The notes under the pieces: model-generated
Told to the model about the DNA's origin: nothing
The model's input: only the letters and a program-made list of their open reading frames with translations
The model's database searches: none
Made by a program: the position numbers and the translations under genes
Shown here: in pieces, positions 43,901-51,184 of the stretch
Layout: each line of letters begins with the position of its first letter
Numbering within the stretch: position 1 is the stretch's first letter
DNA from: JBAZDC01 sp041654595
GTDB taxonomy: Bacteria > Pseudomonadota > Gammaproteobacteria > Burkholderiales > Burkholderiaceae_B
Reading direction: 5' to 3'
DNA length: 53,111 nucleotides
Assembly: GCA_964551305.1 (NCBI GenBank)
Contig: CAZKBT010000018.1
Location: forward strand, 1-53,111

Positions 43901-45821
43901 CTCGGGCACGGGCGGCGGCTCGAGCGGTATGATGCACTTGTCGCAGTCGGGTTCCGTCATGGCCGTCGGCAATAATTCGGTGGCGGTCTTCGCGCAGAGC
44001 CAGGGCGTTGCCCAGGACGGTGGCATGGATCTGACGCTGAATGGCGCCGTCAGGGGAGGAGGCGGCGCGCAGGGCGCCGGGGTCTGGATGGTCGGCGGCA
44101 ATCGCAACTGGCTCGCGGTGCGATCCACCGCCAGCGTCTCGTCCGGCTCGAACGTGGCGATCCGTTACAGCGGAACGCGGACGACGGCGCAGGGCAGTGT
44201 CGTCGACATGGAGAACTACGGCGTCATCACCGGCGATATCCTGCTTACCAATCTCGACAGCGCGGCAGCGGGCTCGGTCACCAACAACGGTTCAATCAAC
44301 CCCGTTCCGGCGTACAAGGTGTCGACCGATGCCTATTCCGCTGGTATCTTGCGCGGCGCGCATACTTATGGCGCCAATATCGTGAATCATGGCCTATTGA
44401 TGGTCGGCCGCCAAGGCGCTGTGGACGGCACGACCGTCATGGGCGACTTCACGCAGGGCGCACAGGGCGCATTGCTCGTGGATGCGGATTTTGAGCTTCG
44501 TCAATCGGACCTGCTGCGCGTGCAAGGCGATGCGCAAGTTGATGGCAAGCTCGACATTGCGCCTTTGACCTTGTTGCCGCACCGCCGCTTGACGGTGATG
44601 GCGGTCGATGGAGAAGCTTCGGGGACGATGACCCCGCGGGTTTCTCCCATTTTCAACTATGCGCTCAATCGTAGCGGCAACGAGTACCAGTTGTCCGTGG
44701 ACGGGGCGAACTTCACGGCGTCTTCGTTGGGACTGGGCGCCAACCAGGCCGCGTTGGCAGGCCATCTGCAAGAGATATGGAACTCGTCGTCGTCGCACAG
44801 CTTCGGCAAGCTATTCGCTTCCATCGATATGGCGGCTGCCCAGGGGCTTGGCGACTACAGGCAGCTGATTTCCAATCTGTCGCCGGATGTCATGCTGGCG
44901 CCGGCGAGCCAGACCTCCGCAAGCATGGTCCGTTTCAACAACAGCATGATGAGTTGCCCGCAGTTCGGCGGCGCCGATGCCATGACGGGCGAAGCCGAGT
45001 GCCTCTGGGGCACCGTCGGACGTCGCGAGACGAGTCAAGATGCCTACAATGACGCGGCGGGTTTTTCCAACCATAGCAATACCATTCAAGTGGGAGGCCA
45101 GAAGCGATTTGCGCCCGATTGGTTCGTCAATGTGTCCGCCGCCTATAGCGCCGACACGCTGAAAGCCGATAGCGGCCGGGTGCGCGGCAAAGGTGACACG
45201 GTATCTCTCGGGGCGATGGTCAAGCACGAAATGGGGCCGTGGACGTTGGCAGGAGGCCTTAGTGGAAGTTATGGCCGCTATGACATGGACAGACAGGTTC
45301 TTGCGCCGGGGTTCGGCCATATCGCCAAAAGCGATCCCGAAGTCTACAGCGGCACCGCGCGTTTCCGTGTGGCCAGGACTTTCGCCTTTCCCGCGTTCTA
45401 TCTGAAACCGTACATGGATCTGGACGCGATCTACGCGCGCATGCCCGGCTACACCGAAGACGGCGCCGCTCTGGCTTACAAAGTGGACGGTAGCGATCAA
45501 TTCACCTTCGCTTTCTCCCCCACTCTGGAAGTGGGCGGGCGCGTGGATGTCAAGGGCGGTACGTTGCGGCCTTACGTTCAGGTGGGCGGGACGTTCCTGA
45601 CCAACAAATCATGGACGGCAAGGGCTCGCTTCGCGAACGCGCCGAATGACGTGGGCGGGTTCCAAGTATCGCTTCCCATGGACGATGCCGTTGCGCGTAT
45701 CGGGGCGGGGCTGCAGTTTTCCACCGACAAGGGCATCGATGTTCGCCTGCAATACGAAGGCGAGTTTTCGGGGAAAGGCTCCAGCAATAGCGGCTTCTTG
45801 AAGGTCGCAGTGCCGTTCTGA
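37944..45821 (+). CDS. Giant autotransporter with Gly-rich repeated passenger
   Basis: A type Va autotransporter of 2625 residues. A basic extended signal peptide (R-R-L-K-G-R-N-K-Q-R-R-R-H, core to about residue 35, S-V-P-A-F-S-A) leads a passenger of about 2250 residues. It is built of repeats of roughly 50-110 residues, each with a Q-S-I-G-G-G-G-G-like motif (23 recognisable copies after about residue 505, six weaker Gly-rich ones before), the coil pattern of a long beta-helix. The last 280 residues or so are the barrel domain (C-L-W-G-T-V-G-R-R near its start), ending V-A-V-P-F with the terminal aromatic needed for BAM recognition. GGAGAAG precedes the ATG. Probably an adhesin or biofilm protein; function is inferred. 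Confidence 0.93.
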   Translation: MTRRLKGRNKQRRRHPIMFSSVVTGLMTSSVPAFSAECSGTGTQTCTIQAGETFTQQYGKVLYNPLTSSSHDTRNGNGTDNLQIYDYGGIFTTSSGFDEDHGVLYGHTFGSEAEGAGKGGNAGSVKIQSDGTISLSAHGSDVPRGFVTARSIGGPGETGTNHDYNSDGGKGGDGNEASIIVRNTAHYVFEGTTSTNFGGVMANSQGGQGGRQSDQLLGDQNGGKGGAGGLASVDNAGKIHIGVGTPIQSSGNVITGIQASSLGGSGGYKNGSSGDGAQVKVNHSGEVIVQVASSNADQRVYGIYAHSNGRDGYKSSDNDNRGGKGGSAGDVSVTARSPVQVNLTGAGAAKGGAIVATSEGGKGGGGPSGNVGGDGGNGGHVTVSLMDSESGYLIGTSGNAMRGVLALSKGGEGGDGSDKTALAGRSGGGGFGGKAGIVNVDTYTGAAISTRGEYADGIAAMSLGGGGGTAGDFVGILGGGAGNGGNGGDAADVAVRNRADITTLGNHSTGVLAQSISGGGGAGGVAAGLVLELGGDGAAGGTPGNVIVTNAGTIATSGYSAKGMIAQSISDGGGAGGTAGGILAIGGNASSNHQSAAGNVSLSNTGTVRTIGDAAIGMVAQSIGAGGGAGAGATGIIGVGGQGAAGGKGGQVDLTALGSVTTQGSWAHGVTAQSIGGGGGTGGDVFDIAAVVGVGVGGSGSGGGDAGSVTVTGVENANIITAGYGSLGLIAQSIGGGGGSGGDAVGAGIAELSMQIGGSGGGAGSGGSVTIDRSNLGIRTAGGMAPGLLAQSVGGGGGNGGGIQSYTAGLEVAVSMGVGGSGGVGGDGGAVGVSLKQSNITTTGSVTPPEGDPIADNATAILAQSIGGGGGSGGNSVVDNFVLGVPVEPGVGAAVPISLSIGGQGSAAGDGKAVNVDLVDTVLSTYGQYSRGVHAQSIGGGGGNGGDSSVFSVSVSVPTTTLSLSLASAVGGQCSDGRCPGGDGGDVSVALRQSQSDASRITTTGDYASGILAHSIGGGGGSGGPGTVTAYNWGALSKVNAGFGLGGKGDVGGKGGNVDVILEPGTSLSTEGVGAPGVLAQSIGGGGGTSQGLVTTAGVGVGFSEIVKPTVTVSVGVGREGGEGGDAGATTMNNAGRIATSGRNSDGIMLQSIGGGGGVGGSLGASKGGLLNTVASTIQDLLDLQGALSRSTDTAMVMNAAEVAEVAEDDKKNKPFSIKGVFQLGVGGVGGTGGDGGTVRLVNSGIIETTGDNSDGIVAQSIGGGGGEGGASTTSGKYSTISASLSVGGSGGSGGQGGLVDIDLENGSQIHTQGTQAYGVIGQSIGGGGGMGGIGTMLQKGLFNIGSAVGGQGGAGTHGGEVKFAVKDNNVISTQGSASHGVVLQSIGNGGGIGGTASFGANSMFIDFQLILSLGGGGGDGGDGGAVTACGYEAGCYAANISTAGDHSIGMIAQSVGGGGGVGGASDLDDPEDRSLLEGISIAVGLELGGNGGAGGNGGVATIDGDFNVTTQGDLSAGLVAQSIGGGGGLGMARTPYFTMGDHYWDERLTLRLGGKEGAGGDGGMVNLINGGNISTLGHGSHGMVAQSIGGGGGLTGASIKRGSADMDSPGMIQQLDQWVGGAAQSNGSAVGDSYAVDHDVITVASAGNIRTEGDWALGVLAQSIGGGGGASFVDWEPIAGATTEDSRVVVGGGGRSDGSGSDVAIRLSRADETAIHTSGAGSYGILGQSIGGGGGFGAALTPLSGVAVTVGSTGSSNGSVSQKGGQVRLSGEKTIVTEGADAHGVVLQSIGGGGGVAGLGVSANAVAGAMQVGGDRNSATQADASNVFVDNGMLRIGTSGDRAFGLVAQSIGGGGGIAVAGASSNLSQVTLGARGTTTGTAGRVNISLANGTQISTQGRGAHAVVAQSIGGGGGIAGDVAAGDLAIRPIPSGAGSSGGGGDGNEVTLAVTGDISTSGEGAYGILMQSIGGGGGLSGDASGAFAGSSGTGGGSSGMMHLSQSGSVMAVGNNSVAVFAQSQGVAQDGGMDLTLNGAVRGGGGAQGAGVWMVGGNRNWLAVRSTASVSSGSNVAIRYSGTRTTAQGSVVDMENYGVITGDILLTNLDSAAAGSVTNNGSINPVPAYKVSTDAYSAGILRGAHTYGANIVNHGLLMVGRQGAVDGTTVMGDFTQGAQGALLVDADFELRQSDLLRVQGDAQVDGKLDIAPLTLLPHRRLTVMAVDGEASGTMTPRVSPIFNYALNRSGNEYQLSVDGANFTASSLGLGANQAALAGHLQEIWNSSSSHSFGKLFASIDMAAAQGLGDYRQLISNLSPDVMLAPASQTSASMVRFNNSMMSCPQFGGADAMTGEAECLWGTVGRRETSQDAYNDAAGFSNHSNTIQVGGQKRFAPDWFVNVSAAYSADTLKADSGRVRGKGDTVSLGAMVKHEMGPWTLAGGLSGSYGRYDMDRQVLAPGFGHIAKSDPEVYSGTARFRVARTFAFPAFYLKPYMDLDAIYARMPGYTEDGAALAYKVDGSDQFTFAFSPTLEVGGRVDVKGGTLRPYVQVGGTFLTNKSWTARARFANAPNDVGGFQVSLPMDDAVARIGAGLQFSTDKGIDVRLQYEGEFSGKGSSNSGFLKVAVPF

Positions 45822-45847
45822 GGATCGGCGGCGGTGATTTTCCGCGT

Positions 45848-45889
45848 CGGGTTTCCCGTTCCCATGCTCCAGCGGGAGCGGGAAACCCG
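45848..45889. terminator. Hairpin between the autotransporter and the DUF6314-like gene
   Basis: A 16-bp stem (CGGGTTTCCCGTTCCC with GGGAGCGGGAAACCCG, one wobble) with a 10-base loop lies between two converging genes. T runs are lacking, but position and stability favour a bidirectional terminator. Confidence 0.6.
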
Positions 45890-45915
45890 GGAGGGGCGGA
45901 CCGATCGCGAATGCG

Positions 45916-46410
45916 CTATCTGGAAAAACAGGTTGACGAGAGATAGTTCTTGCGCGGGCCTTGAACGGCATGGAGGATGCTGAATTCCAGGCGGTCAAAG
46001 CGGTAGGTGCTTTTGTAAACATCGCATCCGCAATGATGAACAGCGGATCCGACCAGGCTTTCTCCGTCTTTCACGAGAGAAATCTTATGGAAAAGATGGG
46101 ACGGAAACCTATTGAAATATACTTCGAATCCATCGTCGGCTTCTTGAAAAATATAGCTTTTGGAAGTATTGCAGACGGCGCCGTTGGCAAGACGAAGGCG
46201 TCCCTCTTCGCGATACAAGAATGCCAGATCCGATTTCCTTTCGAAAACGGCTATCCCGGTCATGCGTAGTTGATCGACCCCCCGCAGTCGGTCAAGTATT
46301 TGCCTTTTCAGGGCCCATCTTCCCGCAAGGGCGCCAAACGTGAATCCGGGCTTGTCCGCATCGGATGCCATCGAGCGTTCTTTTTGATTTGGATAGGCGC
46401 GGTGATACAT
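45916..46410 (-). CDS. DUF6314-like protein
   Basis: The 164-residue protein is small and soluble, with L-A-G-R-W-A-L-K-R-Q-I near the start, L-A-F-L-Y-R-E-E-G, V-Y-F-N-R, and V-H-H-C-G-C-D-V-Y-K-S-T-Y-R-F with G-P-R-K-N-Y near the end. The H-x-C-x-x-D-x-Y and G-P-R-K-x-Y motifs match what I recall of DUF6314, a lipocalin-like family of unknown role. The start is unsure: the ATG at 46410 or the one 13 codons later. Confidence 0.72.
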   Translation of the reverse strand: MYHRAYPNQKERSMASDADKPGFTFGALAGRWALKRQILDRLRGVDQLRMTGIAVFERKSDLAFLYREEGRLRLANGAVCNTSKSYIFQEADDGFEVYFNRFPSHLFHKISLVKDGESLVGSAVHHCGCDVYKSTYRFDRLEFSILHAVQGPRKNYLSSTCFSR

Positions 46411-46612
46411 ATATTTCGCCCTCTATTCAATTGTCCCGCCATGGGTTTTAACATGGAAGGCATTATCGTACGGCCCGCACGGGCAGGGATACGTTGCTCC
46501 GTTATGGTAAAAAATGTACGCGGAGAAGAAGAAACCCGAGATGCCGCCGTACGCTTTACACTAGGGCCGGTACCGTCTTGCAACCACACATCCCAAAGGA
46601 GACTATTTTCCT

Positions 46613-48451
46613 ATGAATGCCTCTTGTCCGAAGCCGATCCTGGAGTCCGATGCCCCCGCCTGGGTGCGCCATGCGCGCTTGAAAGAGTGGGTGGCGGAAA
46701 TCGCCGCGTTGACTCAGCCCGATCGTATCGAATGGTGCGACGGTTCCCGGCAAGAGTACGACAGGCTGTGCGAGCTCATGGTGCAAGCGGGCACGCTGCG
46801 CAAGTTGAATCCGGAAAAAAGGCCCGATTCCTATCTGGCGTGGTCGGATCCGGACGATGTGGCGCGAGTCGAGGACCGCACCTTCATCTGTTCCGAGAAA
46901 GAGCAGGATGCGGGCCCCACCAACAATTGGGCGGCTCCGGCGCAAATGCGCGCCACGCTGAACGGCTTGTTCGAAGGCTGCATGCGTGGGCGCACAATGT
47001 ACGTGATCCCGTTTTCCATGGGGCCGCTGGGTTCGCCCATCGCGCACATCGGCGTGGAGCTCAGCGATTCGCCCTATGTGGTCGCCAATATGCGCATCAT
47101 GACGCGGATGGGCGGCAAGGTCTACGACGTGCTCGGAGAAGACGGCGAGTTCGTGCCTTGCGTGCATTCGGTGGGCAAGCCCCTGCAGCCCGGCCAGGCC
47201 GACGTTCCCTGGCCGTGCAACGACACCAAATATATCGTCCACTACCCTGAAACGCGGGAAATCTGGTCTTTCGGCTCGGGGTACGGCGGCAACGCGCTGC
47301 TCGGCAAGAAATGCTTTGCGCTGCGCATTGCGTCCACCATGGGGCGAGACGAAGGCTGGCTGGCCGAGCACATGCTGATCCTGGGCGTGACCACGCCGCA
47401 TGGCAAGAAAATGCACGTGGCGGCCGCTTTTCCTTCCGCGTGCGGAAAAACCAATTTCGCGATGATGATCCCGCCGCAGTCCTTGCCTGGGTGGACAGTC
47501 ACGACGATCGGCGACGACATCGCCTGGATCAAGCCGGGTCCGGACGGCAAGCTGCGCGCCATCAATCCCGAGGCCGGCTACTTCGGCGTGGCGCCCGGCA
47601 CGAACGAGAAGACCAATTACAATTGCATGGCGTCGATGCGCCACAACGTGCTGTTCACCAACGTCGCGCTCACCGACGACGGCGACGTCTGGTGGGAAGG
47701 CATGGGGCCGGCGCCGGCGCATTGCCTGGATTGGCAAGGGCGCGACTGGACGCCGGACTGCGGCCGCAAGGCGGCGCATCCCAATGCGCGGTTCACGGTA
47801 TCGGCCCAGCAGAATCCGGCCATCGATCCCGATTGGGACAATCCCGAAGGCGTGACGATAGACGCGTTCATCGTGGGCGGACGGCGCTCGGACACCGTGC
47901 CCCTGGTGACCGAAGCGCGCAACTGGGTGGAGGGCGTCTACATGGCGGCCACGCTGGGCTCGCAAACGACGGCCGCCGCCGCCGGCGCGCAGGGCGTGGT
48001 GCGGCGCGATCCCTTCGCCATGCTGCCTTTCTGCGGCTACAACATGAGCGACTATTTCGGCCATTGGCTGGCGCTGGGCGAACGCTTGCAGGCCATGGGC
48101 GCGACGCTGCCGCGCTTCTTTACCGTCAACTGGTTCCAGACCGATGAAAACGGCCGCTTTCTCTGGCCGGGCTTCGGCGAGAACATGCGGGTGCTGAAAT
48201 GGATGCTGGAACGCATCGAAGGCAGCGCCGAAGGCCGGGACACGCTGTTCGGCACGGTCCCGCGATACGAAGACATGAGCTGGAGCGGGCTGGACCTGGG
48301 CAAGGAGGACTTTCAGCGCGTGACCGCCGTCGACGAAGATGCCTGGAAAAAGGAACTGGCTTCTCACGTGGAGCTGTTCGACAAACTGCATCGAGGCCTG
48401 CCGGCGCAGTTGCGCGACCATTGCGGACGCCTGATGGCGCAATTGGGCTGA
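46613..48451 (+). CDS. pckG: Phosphoenolpyruvate carboxykinase (GTP)
   Basis: PckG turns oxaloacetate and GTP into PEP and CO2, the entry step of gluconeogenesis. The 612 residues have the family segments W-S-D-P-D-D-V-A-R-V-E, F-P-S-A-C-G-K-T-N (the GTP-type P-loop with reactive Cys), I-G-D-D-I-A-W-I, and N-P-E-A-G-Y-F-G-V-A-P-G-T. The F-P-S-A-C-G-K-T-N loop sets it apart from ATP-dependent PckA. AAAGGAGA lies just before the ATG. The 202 bases upstream must hold its promoter, but I cannot pick one with confidence. Confidence 0.97.
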   Translation: MNASCPKPILESDAPAWVRHARLKEWVAEIAALTQPDRIEWCDGSRQEYDRLCELMVQAGTLRKLNPEKRPDSYLAWSDPDDVARVEDRTFICSEKEQDAGPTNNWAAPAQMRATLNGLFEGCMRGRTMYVIPFSMGPLGSPIAHIGVELSDSPYVVANMRIMTRMGGKVYDVLGEDGEFVPCVHSVGKPLQPGQADVPWPCNDTKYIVHYPETREIWSFGSGYGGNALLGKKCFALRIASTMGRDEGWLAEHMLILGVTTPHGKKMHVAAAFPSACGKTNFAMMIPPQSLPGWTVTTIGDDIAWIKPGPDGKLRAINPEAGYFGVAPGTNEKTNYNCMASMRHNVLFTNVALTDDGDVWWEGMGPAPAHCLDWQGRDWTPDCGRKAAHPNARFTVSAQQNPAIDPDWDNPEGVTIDAFIVGGRRSDTVPLVTEARNWVEGVYMAATLGSQTTAAAAGAQGVVRRDPFAMLPFCGYNMSDYFGHWLALGERLQAMGATLPRFFTVNWFQTDENGRFLWPGFGENMRVLKWMLERIEGSAEGRDTLFGTVPRYEDMSWSGLDLGKEDFQRVTAVDEDAWKKELASHVELFDKLHRGLPAQLRDHCGRLMAQLG

Positions 48452-48528
48452 ATGCGGACGTCGGCATGACGGCCCGAAGCCGTCGTGTATCAGGCGTTCG
48501 GATGTATCGATGATCCAGGAGGCATGGC

Positions 48529-50496
48529 ATGCGTAAGGCGAGACGGTTCAAACCCTTGGTGGCGGGGCTGGTGGCGGTGACCGCTTGGCACGGTCCGGCC
48601 TTGGCGTCCCAGGAGGGCGATCGCATCACCGCTTTCACGCTGTCTTCGGGCGGCCTGGCGCAGATCGAGCGCCAGGTGCCTGTGCGGGATCAGCCGATGG
48701 TCCAACTGCCCGTTCCCCTGGACCAAGTGGATGACGTGCTGAAAAGTCTCGTCGTGCGCGACCCCGCCGGGCACGTGACCAGCATCGTCCTGGATGGCGA
48801 GGCGCCGGTGCGCGAAGCCTTTGCACGCCTGCCTTTCGGGCCTGACGCGCTTGCCTCGCCGGCCAACCTGGCCGCGGCTCTGCCGGGCATGCGGGTGCGC
48901 GCGTCGTCGGGTGGCCGCACCGTGCAAGGCAGGGTGTTGGGCGTAGAGCCTGCGCAGGATGAAAAATACGGCGGCGCCTTGTTGTCCGTCATGACGCAAG
49001 ACGATCAGGTTCAGGTATTGAAATTGGGGTCCGATACAGTGCTGGAGATCATGGACGAAGCCTTGCAGCGCCGCATCCAGGATGCGCTGCGGGCTGGAGG
49101 ACAGCGCCAGGCGGACACGGTGCGTATTCTGGACGTCGGCTTGTCGGGCCAAGGCGCGCGCGAGGTGGGTTTCACCTATGTCGTGGCGGCGCCTGTGTGG
49201 AAAAGCGCCTATCGCTTATCGACCGGCCGGGAGGGGCAGGCCAGGCTGCAGGCCTGGGCCGTTCTTGAAAACGCCAGCGGCCAGGATTGGGATGCGGTCA
49301 AGGTCACGCTGGTATCGGGCGCGCCGGTAACCTTGTCGCAGAGACTATATCAGCGGTATTGGCATGAACGCCCTGAATTGCCCGTGGCGGTCGGCGCGGC
49401 CGAGGCGCCGCAAGCGGATATCTCGGCCATGATGGAGATGGCGGACGAGCCCGCCCTGAAGCGCGCCGCGCCGGCGCGGGTCGCGGCATTGGCGGCGGGC
49501 GCGGCGGCGCCTTCGTCCGAGCCGCGGCCGCAGGCCTCGGCCGTGGCGCGCGAAGGCCAAGTCGATGTGCGCTATGAATTGCCCGAGCCGGTGACCATGG
49601 CCGCGGGGCAGACGGCGTCCGTGCCTTTCATCGATACTGTCGTGCAGGCTGAGCAAGTCGTCGTCTTTCAGCCCGAACGCGGCGGCCTACATCCCGTGGC
49701 CGCGGTGTGGCTCAAGAACTCCACGGCGGGCAGCCTGCCGCCGGGCATACTGACCGTCTACGACGATCAGGCGGGTCACTTGGGCGATGCCCGGTTGACG
49801 TCCATACCGGTGGGCGAAAGCCGGTTCCTGTACTTTGCCGAGGATGGCAAGGTCGAGGTTCGCTCCGAGCATCACCCGCAAGAGCGTTTGTCCGAGCTCG
49901 CCGTCAGCCGGGGCGTCTTGCGCGCGCAGCGGCTGCTGCGCAGCGAAACCGTCTATACCGTCAAGGGCGCCGCGGATGCGGCCCGTACCGTCGTCATCGA
50001 GCATCCGCGCCGCCAGGGCTGGAAGCTGGAGTCGGATGCCCTGGCGGGCGAAACCGCGACGCACTATCGGCTCAGGGTAACGGTGCCGGCGGCGGGCGGC
50101 GCCAATGTGCGCGCCGTCATGACGCGCCAGGAACCGCAGACGGTGGCGTTGTTGAAGGCGGATGAGCAGACCTTGGCGGCCTGGAGCGCCAGCGCGGCGG
50201 ATGAGCGGACTCGGCGGGATCTGCGCCGCCTGGCCGATCTGCGGCGCGCATTGGCCGATGCCGAGCGGCAAGAACGCGAGATTGCGCAGCGGCTGGAAGG
50301 CGCGGCCGAGAACCAGGCCCGCATACGCGATAATCTCGCGGCGGTGCCCGGCGATAGCGCGTTGGGCAAGCGCTATCTATCCATGTTGGAAAAGGAAGAG
50401 GACGGCATCGACGTCTTGCGCGAGCAAAGGGCGGCCGCTCAGAAAGAGACGGCGACGCGGCTCAAGGCGCTTGAAAACGCATTGGAAGCGCGTTGA
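48529..50496 (+). CDS. Exported DUF4139-domain protein
   Basis: The 655-residue protein has a signal peptide (R-R-F-K core to about residue 26, A-L-A). An N-terminal domain (about 30-120) has R-I-T-A-F-T-L-S-S-G-G-L-A-Q-I. The DUF4139 region (about 210-545) includes W-K-S-A-Y-R-L, A-W-A-V-L-E-N-A-S-G-Q-D-W, V-T-L-V-S-G and P-A-G-I-L-type P-P-G-I-L-T-V-Y-D-D. An Ala-rich spacer sits near 315-345, and the last 90 residues form a coiled coil. The role is unknown; export suggests a periplasmic or surface place. Confidence 0.85.
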   Translation: MRKARRFKPLVAGLVAVTAWHGPALASQEGDRITAFTLSSGGLAQIERQVPVRDQPMVQLPVPLDQVDDVLKSLVVRDPAGHVTSIVLDGEAPVREAFARLPFGPDALASPANLAAALPGMRVRASSGGRTVQGRVLGVEPAQDEKYGGALLSVMTQDDQVQVLKLGSDTVLEIMDEALQRRIQDALRAGGQRQADTVRILDVGLSGQGAREVGFTYVVAAPVWKSAYRLSTGREGQARLQAWAVLENASGQDWDAVKVTLVSGAPVTLSQRLYQRYWHERPELPVAVGAAEAPQADISAMMEMADEPALKRAAPARVAALAAGAAAPSSEPRPQASAVAREGQVDVRYELPEPVTMAAGQTASVPFIDTVVQAEQVVVFQPERGGLHPVAAVWLKNSTAGSLPPGILTVYDDQAGHLGDARLTSIPVGESRFLYFAEDGKVEVRSEHHPQERLSELAVSRGVLRAQRLLRSETVYTVKGAADAARTVVIEHPRRQGWKLESDALAGETATHYRLRVTVPAAGGANVRAVMTRQEPQTVALLKADEQTLAAWSASAADERTRRDLRRLADLRRALADAERQEREIAQRLEGAAENQARIRDNLAAVPGDSALGKRYLSMLEKEEDGIDVLREQRAAAQKETATRLKALENALEAR

Positions 50497-50779
50497 TCCG
50501 TCGTTGACGATCTCGAGTTTGGGCATGCGCCGGCCGGCGACATCGTCACGTCTCTGAGAGCCGGGCGGATACAAGCTACACACTACGTAGCGTTTATATT
50601 CATGGTGGATACAGCTCTGTAAGCGGATCGTCCCAAAGCGCGGCGTTTATTTCAGTCGGCTGCAAACGGAACACTGCTGCTTGCCAGGCTCGTCGGCGAT
50701 GCGCTAGCCTATCCTCGATCCTGTATCCGTCGGGTTTCGGCCCGATTGCAGCATGACTTTCAAACTTCAGGAGCTGACC

Positions 50780-51148
50780 ATGAAGCTCGTAGCTCGAATT
50801 GCACAGTTTGCCGTGGCGGGCGTAATGACGATGGGCTTGTCGTCGAGCGCGTTGGCGTCGGACAAAACGACGAACACCTTGCTGGGCGCCGGCCTGGGGG
50901 CGGCCGCGGGCGCGCTGCTATCCGAAGGCGATCCCTTGCTGACCTTGGGCAGCGCCGCGGCCGGCGGCGTCCTGGGCAATGTGCTGACCGAAGAGCGGCG
51001 ATACAGCGACCGGCGCTGGCGGGGGCACGAGCGTCGCCATTATCGAGGTGGCCGTGATCACTATCGCCAAGCGGGCTACTATAAAAACCCGGGCTGGCAT
51101 CGAAGCCATAAGCATGCGAACAAGCATCGCCATCGTCACGGACGATAG
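50780..51148 (+). CDS. Exported glycine-zipper protein with His/Arg-rich tail
   Basis: The 122-residue protein starts at the ATG at 50780 (AGGAG eight bases upstream; an ATG at 50753 was rejected). It has a signal peptide to about residue 27 (S-S-A-L-A-S), a glycine zipper (G-A-G-L-G-A-A-A-G-A-L-L, then A-A-A-G-G-V-L-G-N) and a tail very rich in His and Arg (R-R-H-Y-R-G-G, K-H-R-H-R-H-G-R). The tail could bind metal or acidic polymers. The 283 bases upstream hold no gene I can see. Confidence 0.75.
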   Translation: MKLVARIAQFAVAGVMTMGLSSSALASDKTTNTLLGAGLGAAAGALLSEGDPLLTLGSAAAGGVLGNVLTEERRYSDRRWRGHERRHYRGGRDHYRQAGYYKNPGWHRSHKHANKHRHRHGR

Positions 51149-51184
51149 GCGATAATCGCCCGGCTCATGGCGGGCCGTCGCGGG

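Noticed and set aside
39300..44000. Regular repeats that might suggest a CRISPR array
   Set aside because: The repeats are in-frame Gly-rich codons of one coding sequence, with unequal spacing and no cas genes.
46270..47250. A 326-codon frame overlapping the start of pckG in another frame
   Set aside because: It has no recognisable domain and covers coding sequence of a clear PEP carboxykinase gene.
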